A stretch of DNA of 64,000 bases. Origin: Pseudomonas sp. KUIN-1 (GTDB lineage Bacteria > Pseudomonadota > Gammaproteobacteria > Pseudomonadales > Pseudomonadaceae). The position numbers and the translations under genes are program-made. Shown here in pieces: positions 19,490 to 28,824 of the stretch. The notes under the pieces were generated by a model, which was not told where the DNA came from, ran no database searches, and saw only the letters and a list, made by a program, of their open reading frames with translations. Where the stretch lies: assembly GCF_009176725.1 (NCBI RefSeq), contig NZ_AP020337.1:2852001-2916000 (forward strand), given 5' to 3'. The first letter of the stretch is position 1; every line of letters begins with the position of its first letter.

Positions 19490-22400
19490 ATGATTGCGCT
19501 GCTGAAACCGACCTCTGAGCAGATCGGTCACTATGACCGTTTCCTCAATGCCCTGGCGGAGGCCGGCTTTCGTGGCGAAATAGCCCGTGACCACGGTTCG
19601 CGCACCGTGCTGGCCACTGACAACTCCATCTACCAGCGCCTGCCACAGGCTGCCGTGTTCCCGATGGACAGCCATGACGTCGCAATCGTCGCCCGGCTGG
19701 CGGCGCGGCCCGAGCACCAACAGGTGGTGTTGACCCCGCGTGGTGGCGGCACCGGGACCAACGGGCAATCACTGACCGACGGGGTGGTGGTCGACCTGTC
19801 GCGACACATGAACGCTATTCTCGAGATCAACGTCGAGGAACGTTGGGTGCGCGTGCAGACCGGCGTGGTCAAGGACCAGCTCAATGCCGCGCTCAAGCCG
19901 CACGGGCTGTTTTTCGCGCCGGAACTGTCGACTTCCAACCGTGCCACGATTGGCGGCATGATCAACACCGATGCCAGCGGGCAGGGCAGTTGCACCTACG
20001 GCAAGACCCGTGATCACGTCCTTGAGCTATCGACCGTGTTGCTGGGCGGTTCGTACGTCAACAGCCATGCACTGAATGTCGAACAACTGGCCAGCGAGCA
20101 GGCACGCGTCGACCGCGCCGGCGACGTTTATCGTTGCGCGCAGCAGATTGCCGATACGCAGGCACAATTGATCAAGGATGTTTTCCCACCGCTTAACCGC
20201 TGTCTGACCGGTTACGACCTGGCGCACCTGCGCGAGGAAGACGGGCGTTTCAACCTCAACAGCGTGCTCTGCGGCTCTGAAGGCTCGCTGGGTTTTATCG
20301 TCGAGGCCCGACTCAACGTCCTGCCGATCCCCAAACATTCGATTCTGGTCAACGTTCGCTATGCCGGTTTCATGGACGCCCTACGGGACGCCAAGGCCTT
20401 GATGGCGCACAAGCCGCTGTCCATCGAGACCGTGGACTCCAAGGTGCTGATGCTGGCCATGCAGGATATCGTCTGGCATGGCGTGGCCGAGTATTTCCCC
20501 CAGGACCCTGCAACGCCGACGCTGGGCATCAACCTGATCGAATTCAGCGGCGATGAGTTGAGTGAAGTGGAGCAGCGCGTTCATGCGTTCGTTGCGCACT
20601 TGCAGACTGACACGTCGGTGCTGCGTCTCGGCCACACGCTGGCGGCTGGCAGTGCGGCAGTGAATCGCGTCTACACCATGCGCAAGCGCTCGGTGGGGCT
20701 GCTCGGCAACGTCAAGGGTGAAGCCAGGCCGCAGCCGTTTGTCGAAGACACTGCCGTGCCGCCGGAAAATCTTGCCGATTACATTCAGGAGTTCCGTGCG
20801 CTGCTGGACAGCCACGGCCTGCAATACGGCATGTTCGGCCATGTGGATGCCGGCGTGCTGCACGTGCGGCCGATTCTGGACATGAAGGACCCCGCGCAGG
20901 CTGCGCTGATTCGGCCGATTTCCGACGCAGTCGCGGCGCTGACCAAGCGTTATGGCGGGCTGCTGTGGGGTGAGCATGGCAAGGGTCTGCGTTCGCAATA
21001 CGTGCCTGAATATTTCGGCGAGTTGTATCCCGCGTTGCAGGCCCTCAAGGCCGCCTGCGACCCGTTCAACCAGCTTAACCCCGGCAAGATCGCCACGCCT
21101 GCCACAGTGCCCGACGCGCGCCTGACGCTGGTGGATGAAGTGACGTTGCGTGGCGATCTGGATCGTACGATCGATGAACGGGTCTGGCAAAGCTACGACA
21201 GCGCGTTGCACTGCAATGGCAATGGCGCCTGTTACAACTATGACACCGACGACGCCATGTGTCCGTCGTGGAAGGCCACCCGTGACCGAATTCACTCACC
21301 CAAGGGCCGCGCTTCGCTGGTCAGGGAATGGCTGCGCCTGCAAGGCGAGCAGGACGTCAATGTCCTCACCGCCAGCGCCAGGGCGCGCAGTGCCAATGTG
21401 CTGAAAAGCCTTGCCGAGCGAACCGTCAACAGTGTCGCCAGGGTGGCGGGGCAGAAGGATTTCTCCCACGAAGTCTACGACGCCATGGCCGGTTGCCTGG
21501 CCTGCAAGTCCTGTGCGGGACAGTGCCCGGTGAAAGTCAACGTGCCCGAGTTCCGTTCGCGCTTTCTCGAGCTGTACCACAGCCGCTACCTGCGCCCGAT
21601 CAAGGATTATCTGATTGGCTCGCTGGAGTTCAGCATTCCGCACCTGGCGCGCTTTCCGAAGCTGTACAACGCGATCATGGGCGCAAGGCCGGTGCGTTAC
21701 CTGCTCGAACATGTGGCCGGCATGGTCGACAGCCCGTTATTGAGCCTGACCGACTTCCGTGCGGCTTGTGCTCGCTGGAATGTGGGCATCGCCACGCCGC
21801 AGCGTCTGGCCGCATTGAGCGAGGAAGAGCGCAAGCGCACGGTGGTGCTGGTTCAGGATGCATTCACCCGATACTTCGAAACCCCGCTGGCGGCAGACTG
21901 GCTGGAGCTGATTTCACGTCTCGGTTATCAGGTCTACCTCGCACCGTTTGCGCCCAATGGCAAGCCGCTGCAGGTGCAGGGTTTTCTGCAGGCGTTCGAG
22001 AAAGCTGCCGGTTTCAACAGTCAGTCGCTGGGCAAGCTGGCCGGGTACGGCATCCCGCTGATCGGTCTGGACCCGGCCATGACCCTGGTTTACCGCCAGG
22101 AGTACAGCAAGACGCTGGGCAGCGAGAATGTGCCCGAGGTCATGCTGCCGCAGGAATGGCTGGCGTCTACGGTCGAGGAAGGTGGTGATGGCGCGTCGGC
22201 AGAAACGTACTACTTCCTGCCGCATTGCACTGAAAAGACCAACGAGCCCGCCAGTGTCGGCCTCTGGCAGAAAGCCTTTGCCCGCGCCGGGCTCAAGCTG
22301 GAGGTGCTGGCCAGTGGTTGCTGCGGCATGTCCGGCACCTATGGGCATGAAACCCGAAACGCGAAAACCAGCGATACCATCTACCGTCAGTCCTGGCAGC

Positions 22401-22537
22401 CACTGGTGGCGCGGCACGGCGCTGAAGGTCGACTGATCGCCGATGGCTACTCATGCCGCAGCCAGGTCAAGCGCCAGGATGGCAAGGTGGTGCAGCATCC
22501 ATTACAGGTACTGCTGGAACGGGTGAGGGCGCTATAA
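19490..22537 (+). CDS. YdiJ-type FAD/4Fe-4S D-2-hydroxyacid (D-2-hydroxyglutarate) dehydrogenase
   Basis: The 1015-residue protein joins an FAD-binding domain (TPRGGGTGTNGQSL near residue 85, then TIGGMINTDASGQGS), an FAD-oxidase C domain, a ferredoxin-like part with CNGNGACYN and CLACKSCAGQCPVKVN clusters near 575 and 675, and a C-terminal CCG domain (SGCCGMSGTYGHE). This order is that of E. coli YdiJ, an enzyme oxidising D-2-hydroxyglutarate and passing electrons to the respiratory chain. ATG 19490 has AGGA 8-9 bases upstream; a longer frame from 19415 is less likely. It is a single-gene unit divergent from a LysR gene. Confidence 0.9.
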   Translation: MIALLKPTSEQIGHYDRFLNALAEAGFRGEIARDHGSRTVLATDNSIYQRLPQAAVFPMDSHDVAIVARLAARPEHQQVVLTPRGGGTGTNGQSLTDGVVVDLSRHMNAILEINVEERWVRVQTGVVKDQLNAALKPHGLFFAPELSTSNRATIGGMINTDASGQGSCTYGKTRDHVLELSTVLLGGSYVNSHALNVEQLASEQARVDRAGDVYRCAQQIADTQAQLIKDVFPPLNRCLTGYDLAHLREEDGRFNLNSVLCGSEGSLGFIVEARLNVLPIPKHSILVNVRYAGFMDALRDAKALMAHKPLSIETVDSKVLMLAMQDIVWHGVAEYFPQDPATPTLGINLIEFSGDELSEVEQRVHAFVAHLQTDTSVLRLGHTLAAGSAAVNRVYTMRKRSVGLLGNVKGEARPQPFVEDTAVPPENLADYIQEFRALLDSHGLQYGMFGHVDAGVLHVRPILDMKDPAQAALIRPISDAVAALTKRYGGLLWGEHGKGLRSQYVPEYFGELYPALQALKAACDPFNQLNPGKIATPATVPDARLTLVDEVTLRGDLDRTIDERVWQSYDSALHCNGNGACYNYDTDDAMCPSWKATRDRIHSPKGRASLVREWLRLQGEQDVNVLTASARARSANVLKSLAERTVNSVARVAGQKDFSHEVYDAMAGCLACKSCAGQCPVKVNVPEFRSRFLELYHSRYLRPIKDYLIGSLEFSIPHLARFPKLYNAIMGARPVRYLLEHVAGMVDSPLLSLTDFRAACARWNVGIATPQRLAALSEEERKRTVVLVQDAFTRYFETPLAADWLELISRLGYQVYLAPFAPNGKPLQVQGFLQAFEKAAGFNSQSLGKLAGYGIPLIGLDPAMTLVYRQEYSKTLGSENVPEVMLPQEWLASTVEEGGDGASAETYYFLPHCTEKTNEPASVGLWQKAFARAGLKLEVLASGCCGMSGTYGHETRNAKTSDTIYRQSWQPLVARHGAEGRLIADGYSCRSQVKRQDGKVVQHPLQVLLERVRAL

Positions 22538-22541
22538 GAGA

Positions 22542-22637
22542 GGACGCAGAGCGTCCAGAACGGCATGCCCACGCGGAGCGTCGCACGATAGTGGCATTTT
22601 CCAGCGTGGGAATGCCTTGCGTGACGCTCAGCGTCAC
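22542..22637. repeat. Palindromic intergenic repeat between convergent genes
   Basis: The spacer holds GGACGCAGAGCGTCC (22542-22556) and GTGACGCTCAGCGTCAC (22621-22637), two near-perfect palindromes around a shared GACGC/GCGTC core, plus a cacgc...gcgtg pair inside. Such blocks are common intergenic repeats in P. syringae genomes. It sits between two convergent genes and could act as a two-way transcription end, though it has no clear T-tract. Confidence 0.6.
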
Positions 22638-22666
22638 CGATCTGCGTCGCGCCGTTCGGTCAGAAC

Positions 22667-23554
22667 TTAAACCAGGTACTTGTTGAACCACCCCAATGTA
22701 CGATCCCAGGCCAGTTTGGCCGCTGCTTCGTCGTAGCGTGGGGTGGAATCGTTGTGGAAACCATGATTGGCGCCCGGATAAATGTACGTTTCGTACGTCT
22801 TGCCCGCCGCTTTCAAGGCTTTTTCATAGGCTGGCCAGCCTTCGTTGATGCGGGTATCCAGTTCGCCGTAGTGAATCATCACCGGCGCCTTGATCTTCAC
22901 CACGTCTTCGGCGTTGGGCTGACGCCCATAGAACGACACCGCAGCACCCAGTTCCGGATACGCGACCGCAGCAGCATTGGCCACACCGCCGCCGTAGCAG
23001 AAACCGGTGATGCCGACCTTGCCGGTGGTTGCGTCATGCTTCATCAGCCACTCGATGGCGGCAAAGAAGTCGTTCATGAGCTTTTCCGGGTTGACCGTCT
23101 GCTGCAGCTCACGGCCCTTGTCATCGTTGCCCGGATAGCCGCCGACCGAGGATAGCCCGTCAGGCGCCAGCGCAATGAAACCGGCTTTGGCAACGCGGCG
23201 CGCCACGTCTTCGATGTACGGGTTCAAGCCGCGATTCTCATGTGCGACAACCACTGCGGGTACTTTCCCGGCCGCTTTGGCCGGGCGTACCAGATAGCCG
23301 CGAACCTGACCATGCCCCTTGGGCGAAGGGTAGGAAACATACTCGGCAACAATGTCCGGGTCGGTGAATTCCACCTGTTCGGCCAGCGCGTAGTTGGGGC
23401 TCAGCGAGGCAAGCAGCGCGCTGGCGGTCAGGCCGCCAAAGGTGAACAGCGCTGCGCGATCGAGAAACTCGCGCCGATTGATCCTGCCGTGCGCGTAGTA
23501 GTCATAGAGCTCAAGCAGTTCAGGAGCAAAGTCTTTTGCAGTGAGACGTTCCAT
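22667..23554 (-). CDS. Dienelactone hydrolase-family alpha/beta hydrolase (YghX-like)
   Basis: The 295-residue protein has an unusual N-terminal extension with [17 protein letters not shown] followed by a hydrophobic stretch (residues about 28-55), resembling a twin-arginine export signal or membrane anchor placed about 25 residues in. The catalytic domain carries the Cys nucleophile in [10 protein letters not shown], an Asp in LDTRINEGW region and the His in GANHGFHND. Dienelactone hydrolases open enol-lactones; for this YghX-like group the substrate is unknown. No aromatic-degradation genes are adjacent. Confidence 0.87.
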   Translation of the reverse strand: MERLTAKDFAPELLELYDYYAHGRINRREFLDRAALFTFGGLTASALLASLSPNYALAEQVEFTDPDIVAEYVSYPSPKGHGQVRGYLVRPAKAAGKVPAVVVAHENRGLNPYIEDVARRVAKAGFIALAPDGLSSVGGYPGNDDKGRELQQTVNPEKLMNDFFAAIEWLMKHDATTGKVGITGFCYGGGVANAAAVAYPELGAAVSFYGRQPNAEDVVKIKAPVMIHYGELDTRINEGWPAYEKALKAAGKTYETYIYPGANHGFHNDSTPRYDEAAAKLAWDRTLGWFNKYLV

Positions 23555-23960
23555 CGGTACGCTTCCTTCCGAATCATTCAGGGCTGCCTGCGTCTGGGCG
23601 GGCTGACGAGCAATACGTGATCAACACAAGGTCCGCTCCCGATAATATTTGCGGAGCATCAGGATCGCTACTGTAAAACGACGAAAAACCGCCACCCGCT
23701 GCCAGTGGGTGCAAACTCACTGCGTAATGCCGGATGCTGCCGACACGGCCGGCGGAATATGAAAAAGTCAGCCACGGGATTGCACTACCCGGGCTCAATG
23801 ATGTCCATTTGAGTCCTTCCGGCATTCACTGGGTTCGGGCGCTGCAGACAAACATATTATCCAGTCGCTGTATAAAGCGGCGTCGGTTCAGGCCGACAAT
23901 ACGTCATGATCTCAACCCTACGCCGAGGGTCATATTCCACCTGCATTTCGAGATAACGTG
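23555..23960. other. 406-bp intergenic region, no supported gene
   Basis: This stretch separates two divergent genes. The only structured element seen is a hairpin, CACCCGCTGCCAGTGGGTG (23693-23711), without a T-tract. A short minus-strand frame (23574-23825) has no recognisable motif or Shine-Dalgarno sequence. The stretch must contain the promoters of both flanking genes. Confidence 0.5.
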
Positions 23961-25016
23961 ATGATGAGCCTTCCGACGGAAGACCGCACCCAGCTGTTCA
24001 AGGACACGGCTATCCAGTTCTGGAAACACATCACCCCGATCGTTTATGTCGCTCTGGGCATTCACTGTGTGTTGCTGACAGTGTTTCTGGGCCTGGGCAT
24101 GAAGATCATGTGGATGGCGAACATCGTCAGCACACTGATTTATGTCAACTGCATCTACCTGATCCGCAGGGGGCGGCATCGACAAGCCGGACAATTGATG
24201 TGCCTGGAAATCATCGGCCATGCCGTGCTCGCGACATGGCAACTGGGCTGGGAAAGCAACTTCAGTTTTTACATATTTTGCGTGATTCCGGTCATTGCCT
24301 TCACGTTTCAACTCAACGTCATCAGACGCATTGCCTACAGCGTGGCGATTCTGCTGTCGCTGGTGGGCTGCTTCGTTTTTCGCCGATACACGGGGCAGGG
24401 AACCGGTCTGAGCCAGAACGTGCTCGATGCGTTCGGTATCGTCAACGTACTCACAGCGACCACTCTGTCGATTTACGCCACTGCACTGTCGGTACGTTTC
24501 ACCTCGTCGATGCAACTGAGCCTGTTTCATATCGCCAACCGCGACAGCCTGACCAATCTCTACACGCGCAGACGAGTGCTGCATCGCATACGCGAACTGG
24601 AAGCCAGGCGGCAGGGGCTGTCGGCTTCGTTGATCCTGCTGGACATCGATCATTTCAAACAGATCAATGATATCCATGGGCATGAAACCGGCGATGTGGT
24701 TCTGCAACGGGTGGCCGAGATCATCGGTTCAAGCGTACGCAGCAGCGATATGGCGGCACGCTGGGGCGGCGAGGAATTTCTGGTGCTCATGCCGGACACT
24801 ACGCCCGAAGATGCGCTGCGCGCGGCCGAACGTATCTGGCGGCGTATCGCCGAAGAGGCCGGGCGGATCAATGAGCGCATCATCGCCGTCAGCGCTACAG
24901 TCGCGGTGGCGACCATCGCCACGGGCGAGGCCTTCCAGCTGGCCCTCAATCGTGCCGACACGTCGCTGTACATGGGCAAACAGCAGGGCCGAAACCGGGT
25001 AATGATCGCCGGATGA
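23961..25016 (+). CDS. Membrane-bound diguanylate cyclase (GGDEF)
   Basis: The 351-residue protein has five or six predicted transmembrane helices in residues 20-175 and a C-terminal GGDEF domain (about 185-350). The active-site motif is RWGGEEFLVLMP, and the substrate-binding motifs LLDIDHFKQINDIHGHETGD and RDSLTNLYTRR are intact, so it should make c-di-GMP from two GTP. No clear RxxD inhibitory site was seen before GGEEF (the preceding residues are SSDMAAR). The membrane part presumably senses an unknown signal. Starts at 23961 and 23964 are both possible. Confidence 0.92.
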   Translation: MMSLPTEDRTQLFKDTAIQFWKHITPIVYVALGIHCVLLTVFLGLGMKIMWMANIVSTLIYVNCIYLIRRGRHRQAGQLMCLEIIGHAVLATWQLGWESNFSFYIFCVIPVIAFTFQLNVIRRIAYSVAILLSLVGCFVFRRYTGQGTGLSQNVLDAFGIVNVLTATTLSIYATALSVRFTSSMQLSLFHIANRDSLTNLYTRRRVLHRIRELEARRQGLSASLILLDIDHFKQINDIHGHETGDVVLQRVAEIIGSSVRSSDMAARWGGEEFLVLMPDTTPEDALRAAERIWRRIAEEAGRINERIIAVSATVAVATIATGEAFQLALNRADTSLYMGKQQGRNRVMIAG

Positions 25017-25123
25017 GGTGCTTGCTCACGCCAGGCGCTACCAGCGTGTAGACTTTCGCGCTTTGAACCGGGGAGCACTGTGTCGTGCTTCCTCATCGGC
25101 GGTGTATCGATCAAGGCATGCTT

Positions 25124-26074
25124 ATGGATTTGCGTCAGCTCGAAGCCTTCGCGGCGGTCATGTCGGCAGGCAGTGTCACGGCGGCAGGGAAAATGCTCGG
25201 CCGGTCTCAACCCTCGGTCACCCGGGCCATTCAGGAACTTGAACAGGAGCTGGGCTTTGCGTTGTTCGAACGCAGCGGGCCTAAGGTCACGCCTACCCAC
25301 AAGGCGTTCATGATGTATGGCGAGGTGGAGAGTGCGCTGCTGGGTGTGCGCAACATCCGCCAGCGTGCGCAGCACATTGCCCAGGAGGAGAACCACCAGA
25401 TCAAGCTGGTGGCGATCTCGGCCCTGGCGGCCGGCCTGCTGCCCACAGCCTTGTCGCGGCTGCCCGAGCACCTGCGTCCGCAACAGATTCAGTTGCAGAG
25501 CATGTCTCCGGAGAACGTGGTTCAGGCCGTCCTGTCGAAAACCATGGACCTGGGAGCGGTCAGCCTGCCGCTGGAGCATCGTGGTCTGCAAATCCACTGG
25601 ATCGGCGAGGCGCCTTGTGTGGCGGTATTGCCCGCCGATTCAGCGCTGGCCGCTCATGAGGTGCTGTCGATGGAGCTGCTGCGTCAGCAAACGTTGATCA
25701 CCATGGCCAACCCGTATCGCTTTCGTCGACGCATCGACAAGGCGTTTCAGGAGGCGGGTGGTCAGCCGCCGCGCATGCTGGACACCAATACGTCGCTGAT
25801 TGCCATGCAGATGGCCAGGGTCGGGCTGGGCATTGCGCTGGTCGATCCGTTCACGGCCATGGGCGTGCCGGTGCAAGGCGTGGTCGTCAGACCGATCGCC
25901 TGCAACATTCCGTTTTTCTTCGGGCTGATTTCCGCCTTCGCCAGCCCGTTGTCGGATGTGGCGCGCGCGCTGATCGATGAAATTGCCGACAGCGCAAAAA
26001 TCCTCTTGCCGGAAATGATCATGCACGAAGCCAGCGCGCACGATGCCCTGTTACAGAGCATTTATGCCGAGTAA
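25124..26074 (+). CDS. LysR-family transcriptional regulator
   Basis: The 316-residue regulator begins MDLRQLEAFAAVMSAGS. ATG 25124 was chosen over 25118 because AAGG lies 7 bases upstream. The HTH (VTAAGKMLGRSQPSVTRAIQELE) and LysR effector domain are full length. The sequence style resembles the NocR/OccR-like group that responds to amino-acid derivatives. It lies 107 bp after the diguanylate cyclase and 318 bp before the flavoprotein-ABC transporter operon on the same strand, so it may control that operon. Confidence 0.88.
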   Translation: MDLRQLEAFAAVMSAGSVTAAGKMLGRSQPSVTRAIQELEQELGFALFERSGPKVTPTHKAFMMYGEVESALLGVRNIRQRAQHIAQEENHQIKLVAISALAAGLLPTALSRLPEHLRPQQIQLQSMSPENVVQAVLSKTMDLGAVSLPLEHRGLQIHWIGEAPCVAVLPADSALAAHEVLSMELLRQQTLITMANPYRFRRRIDKAFQEAGGQPPRMLDTNTSLIAMQMARVGLGIALVDPFTAMGVPVQGVVVRPIACNIPFFFGLISAFASPLSDVARALIDEIADSAKILLPEMIMHEASAHDALLQSIYAE

Positions 26075-26208
26075 GAGGGCAATGCATACAGCCTTCAGGC
26101 CCGGGCGTTGGTAGCGCCAGTCGTGGTGCGCAAGACTGAAGATCGGACGCAGCTCGCCCATGAATACCCTGGGTAACGCCTCGTTTTACGGCTCGTAAAG
26201 TCCTTTAA

Positions 26209-26276
26209 TATTCTATTTGGGAATACAAATATGCTTTTTTGCGCGTTGCGAGAATAAAAATCGGCTTTTACTATTC
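26209..26276. promoter_or_regulatory. Candidate operator: inverted TATTC/GAATA half sites
   Basis: TATTC-N7-GAATA occurs at 26209-26225 and GAATA-N15-TATTC at 26252-26276. The spacing suits a LysR-type activator. Similar TATTC/GAATA pairs occur near Pseudomonas sulfur-starvation genes, so CysB is one candidate, the LysR at 25124 another. Assignment is an inference. Confidence 0.35.
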
Positions 26277-26353
26277 GAATTAAGCATTCAAAGGCTTCAA
26301 GAATTCATTTATCACACTATTGGAATGATTCTTGAAGTGCTTTGAATCAAGGC

Positions 26354-26379
26354 TCGGGCTTGTAGCCCGATCATTTTTT
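26354..26379 (+). terminator. Terminator-like hairpin / possible attenuator in the leader
   Basis: TCGGGCT-TGT-AGCCCGA (26354-26370) is a 7-bp stem with a 3-base loop, followed by TCA and six T (26374-26379), which is the form of an intrinsic terminator. It precedes the ATG at 26393 by 13 bases, so it could terminate transcription before the operon or end readthrough from the LysR gene upstream. Confidence 0.5.
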
Positions 26380-26392
26380 CGAGTACCGATCA

Positions 26393-27853
26393 ATGTCCGA
26401 TGTGAATGCACCCGCTGGCCTGGCTGCTCTGGAAGCTCGCTTGCAGCAGGATCTGGCCTGGCTGGATCTGCCCGCCAGGCCATGGGTCAAGCCCAGGATC
26501 AGCGCAGGGCAGGCCGTACTCGACGTGGCGATCATCGGCGGAGGCATGGCCGGCCTTGCCCTGTCCGCAGAGCTGCGCAATCTCGGTGTCGCGGCGGTGA
26601 TTTTCGATCAGTCACCAGCAGGTTTCGAAGGCCCCTGGGCCACCACGGCGCGAATGGAAACCCTGCGTTCGCCAAAGCAGCTGACCGGACCGGCACTGGG
26701 CTTGCCAGCGCTGACGTTTCGCGCCTGGTACGAAGCGCAATTCGGCGCCGATGGCTGGGCGTTGCTGGACAAGATTCCACGTTTGCAATGGGCCGAGTAT
26801 CTGCGCTGGTATCGCAAGGTGCTGGCGCTGGACGTACGCAATGAGCACCGTATTAGCCGGGTAGCGCCAAGAGCGGACGGTCTGATTGAACTGGACGTTG
26901 TCACGCCGGTACAGACGCGGTTTCTGTTGGCCCGCCATGTGGTGCTCGCCACGGGGCGTGACGGTCTGGGCGGCCCTTGGGTGCCCGACTTTGCCCGGCA
27001 GTTGCCGGAGCATTTGTGGACGCATTCGGCGTCGGGTTTGCAGGACAGCTGGTTCGCCGGCAAGCGCGTTGCAGTCATCGGCGGTGGTGCCTCTGCGATG
27101 GACAGCGCCGCCACGGCGCTGGAGGCCGGCGCAACGCGGGTCGATCTGCTGATCCGGCGCGCCGAGCTGCCGCGCATCAACAAAGGCAAGGGCGTCGGTA
27201 ATCCCGGCATGGTGCATGGCTACTGGCGCCTGCCGGACATCTGGAAATGGCGCATTCGCCACTACCTCAATACCCAGCAGGTGCCACCGCCGCGCGGCAG
27301 TACGCTCAGAGTGTCCGCTTCCGGCAAGGCGCGGTTCATGCTCGACAGCCCGGTGCTTTCCGTCGAACAGAGCGCTGCCGGAGGCGTGTGGCTGAATACG
27401 CCGAAGGCGCGTATCGAGGCCGATTTCGTGGTATTTGCCACCGGGTTTCGCACCGACTTCCGCCAGCGTCCGGAGTTTGCGCCATTCTCTGCGCAGATCC
27501 GCGTCTGGCAGGATCGCTTCGAAGCCCCGAGCGGCGAAACCGATGCGGAACTGGCTGTGCTGCCGGATCTGGGTAACTGCTTCGAATTTCAGGAAAAGAC
27601 CCCAGGCGCCTGCCCGGGGCTGAACCACATTCACTGCTTCAGTTATCCGGCCGCGTTGAGCTATGGCGCGGTGTCCGGGGACATCCCTGCCATCAGCGAG
27701 GGCTCCAAACGTCTGGCCCATGCGCTGGTCGGGCAGTTGTTCAACGAGGACATCGCCCTGCATTTCGACACCATGCTCGATTACGCCGAGCCAGAGCTGC
27801 TGGGCGATGAGTGGGTCGTCAGCCAGCCAGACGCCGCAGAGCTGCGCCAATGA
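26393..27853 (+). CDS. FAD/NAD(P)-binding flavoprotein monooxygenase-like protein
   Basis: The 486-residue protein has two dinucleotide folds: FAD-binding VAIIGGGMAGLALSAELRN near residue 45 and NADPH-binding VAVIGGGASAMDSAATALEAG near residue 225. A FATGFRTDF segment resembles the ATG motif of flavin-containing and N-hydroxylating monooxygenases. It is the first gene of an operon with a peptide-type ABC importer and two AhpD-like proteins, with ATGA overlap to the first permease. It probably oxidises the imported compound (at N, S or C). No close functional family could be named from the sequence. Confidence 0.8.
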   Translation: MSDVNAPAGLAALEARLQQDLAWLDLPARPWVKPRISAGQAVLDVAIIGGGMAGLALSAELRNLGVAAVIFDQSPAGFEGPWATTARMETLRSPKQLTGPALGLPALTFRAWYEAQFGADGWALLDKIPRLQWAEYLRWYRKVLALDVRNEHRISRVAPRADGLIELDVVTPVQTRFLLARHVVLATGRDGLGGPWVPDFARQLPEHLWTHSASGLQDSWFAGKRVAVIGGGASAMDSAATALEAGATRVDLLIRRAELPRINKGKGVGNPGMVHGYWRLPDIWKWRIRHYLNTQQVPPPRGSTLRVSASGKARFMLDSPVLSVEQSAAGGVWLNTPKARIEADFVVFATGFRTDFRQRPEFAPFSAQIRVWQDRFEAPSGETDAELAVLPDLGNCFEFQEKTPGACPGLNHIHCFSYPAALSYGAVSGDIPAISEGSKRLAHALVGQLFNEDIALHFDTMLDYAEPELLGDEWVVSQPDAAELRQ

Positions 27854-28824
27854 TCGGCTGGGCGCTGCGTCGGTTGACTCAATCGTTGCTGGTCATCCTG
27901 TTGATGACGCTGGTGGTGTTCGTCGGCCTCAATGCCATCGGCAACCCGATGGACATTCTGGTCGGTGAAGACCTCAATCAGGCCGAGCGTCTGCAGGCCA
28001 TTGCGCATTTGGGTCTTGACCAGCCGCTGTGGCAGCAGTACCTGATTTTTCTCAAGGGCGCGATTCACGGCAATCTGGGGCAAAGCTTCGTGTATCACGA
28101 GGATGCCATGCGCCTGATTCTGCAGCGTTTGCCCGCAACGTTCGAACTGGCGTTCAGCGCCCTGTTTCTGGCGGTGGTCATCGGTGTGCCGCTGGGCATG
28201 TTTGCCGGTATGTACCCCGAGCATCCGCTGTCCCGGTTGATGATGGCCGCCAGCATTGTCGGCTTCTCGCTGCCAGCCTTCTGGGTGGCCTTGATGATGA
28301 TCATGCTGTTCTCCATCACCCTCGGCTGGCTGCCGGCCAGCGGCCGCGGCGAAACCCGTGAGTGGCTGGGCGTGCAATGGTCATGGCTGACGCTGGACGG
28401 TTTGCAGCACCTGCTATTGCCGGCGCTGAACCTGGCGCTGTTCAAGATTTCCCTGGTGCTGCGCCTGACCCGTGCGGGCGTGCGCGAAGTGCTGCCCCAG
28501 GAATTCGTCAAGTTCGCCCGGGCCAAGGGCCTGTCACCGATGCGCGTGATGTGCATGCACGTCATGCGCAACACCATGATTCCGGTGGTGACGGTGCTGG
28601 CCATGGAACTGGGCTCGACCATCGCCTATGCCGTGGTGACTGAAAGCATCTTTGCCTGGCCGGGTGCCGGCAAGCTGATTCTCGACAGCATCAACATGCT
28701 CGACCGCCCGGTGGTGGTCGCTTACCTGATGGTGGTCGTGGTGATTTTCGTGGTGCTCAACCTGATCGTCGACGGCTTGTATTACCTGCTGGACCCACGC
28801 GTACGCATCGAGGCATCGCGATGA
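27850..28824 (+). CDS. Peptide/nickel-type ABC transporter permease (DppB-like)
   Basis: The 324-residue inner-membrane protein has about six helices and the oligopeptide-permease EAA-like loop RAGVREVLPQEFVKFARAKGLSP. The ATG at 27850 overlaps the upstream stop (ATGA). It pairs with the next permease to form the membrane channel of a Dpp/Opp-class importer. Its N-terminal helix (LLVILLMTLVVFVGL) and extracellular insertion are typical for DppB. Confidence 0.92.
   Translation: MIGWALRRLTQSLLVILLMTLVVFVGLNAIGNPMDILVGEDLNQAERLQAIAHLGLDQPLWQQYLIFLKGAIHGNLGQSFVYHEDAMRLILQRLPATFELAFSALFLAVVIGVPLGMFAGMYPEHPLSRLMMAASIVGFSLPAFWVALMMIMLFSITLGWLPASGRGETREWLGVQWSWLTLDGLQHLLLPALNLALFKISLVLRLTRAGVREVLPQEFVKFARAKGLSPMRVMCMHVMRNTMIPVVTVLAMELGSTIAYAVVTESIFAWPGAGKLILDSINMLDRPVVVAYLMVVVVIFVVLNLIVDGLYYLLDPRVRIEASR

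Larger units (their letters stand above)
26075..26392. other. Leader region of the flavoprotein-ABC transporter operon
   Basis: The 318 bp hold no gene. They contain AT-rich sequence at 26190-26290, two pairs of inverted GAATA/TATTC half sites, an imperfect inverted repeat at 26289-26345 (caaaggcttcaagaat against attcttgaagtgctttg) and a terminator-like hairpin ending 13 bases before the start codon. Together this looks like a regulated promoter plus a structured 5' leader. Confidence 0.55.

Noticed and set aside
23574..23825. 83-codon minus-strand frame in the 23.6 kb intergenic region
   Set aside because: No ribosome binding site or motif; overlaps the expected promoter region of two divergent genes.
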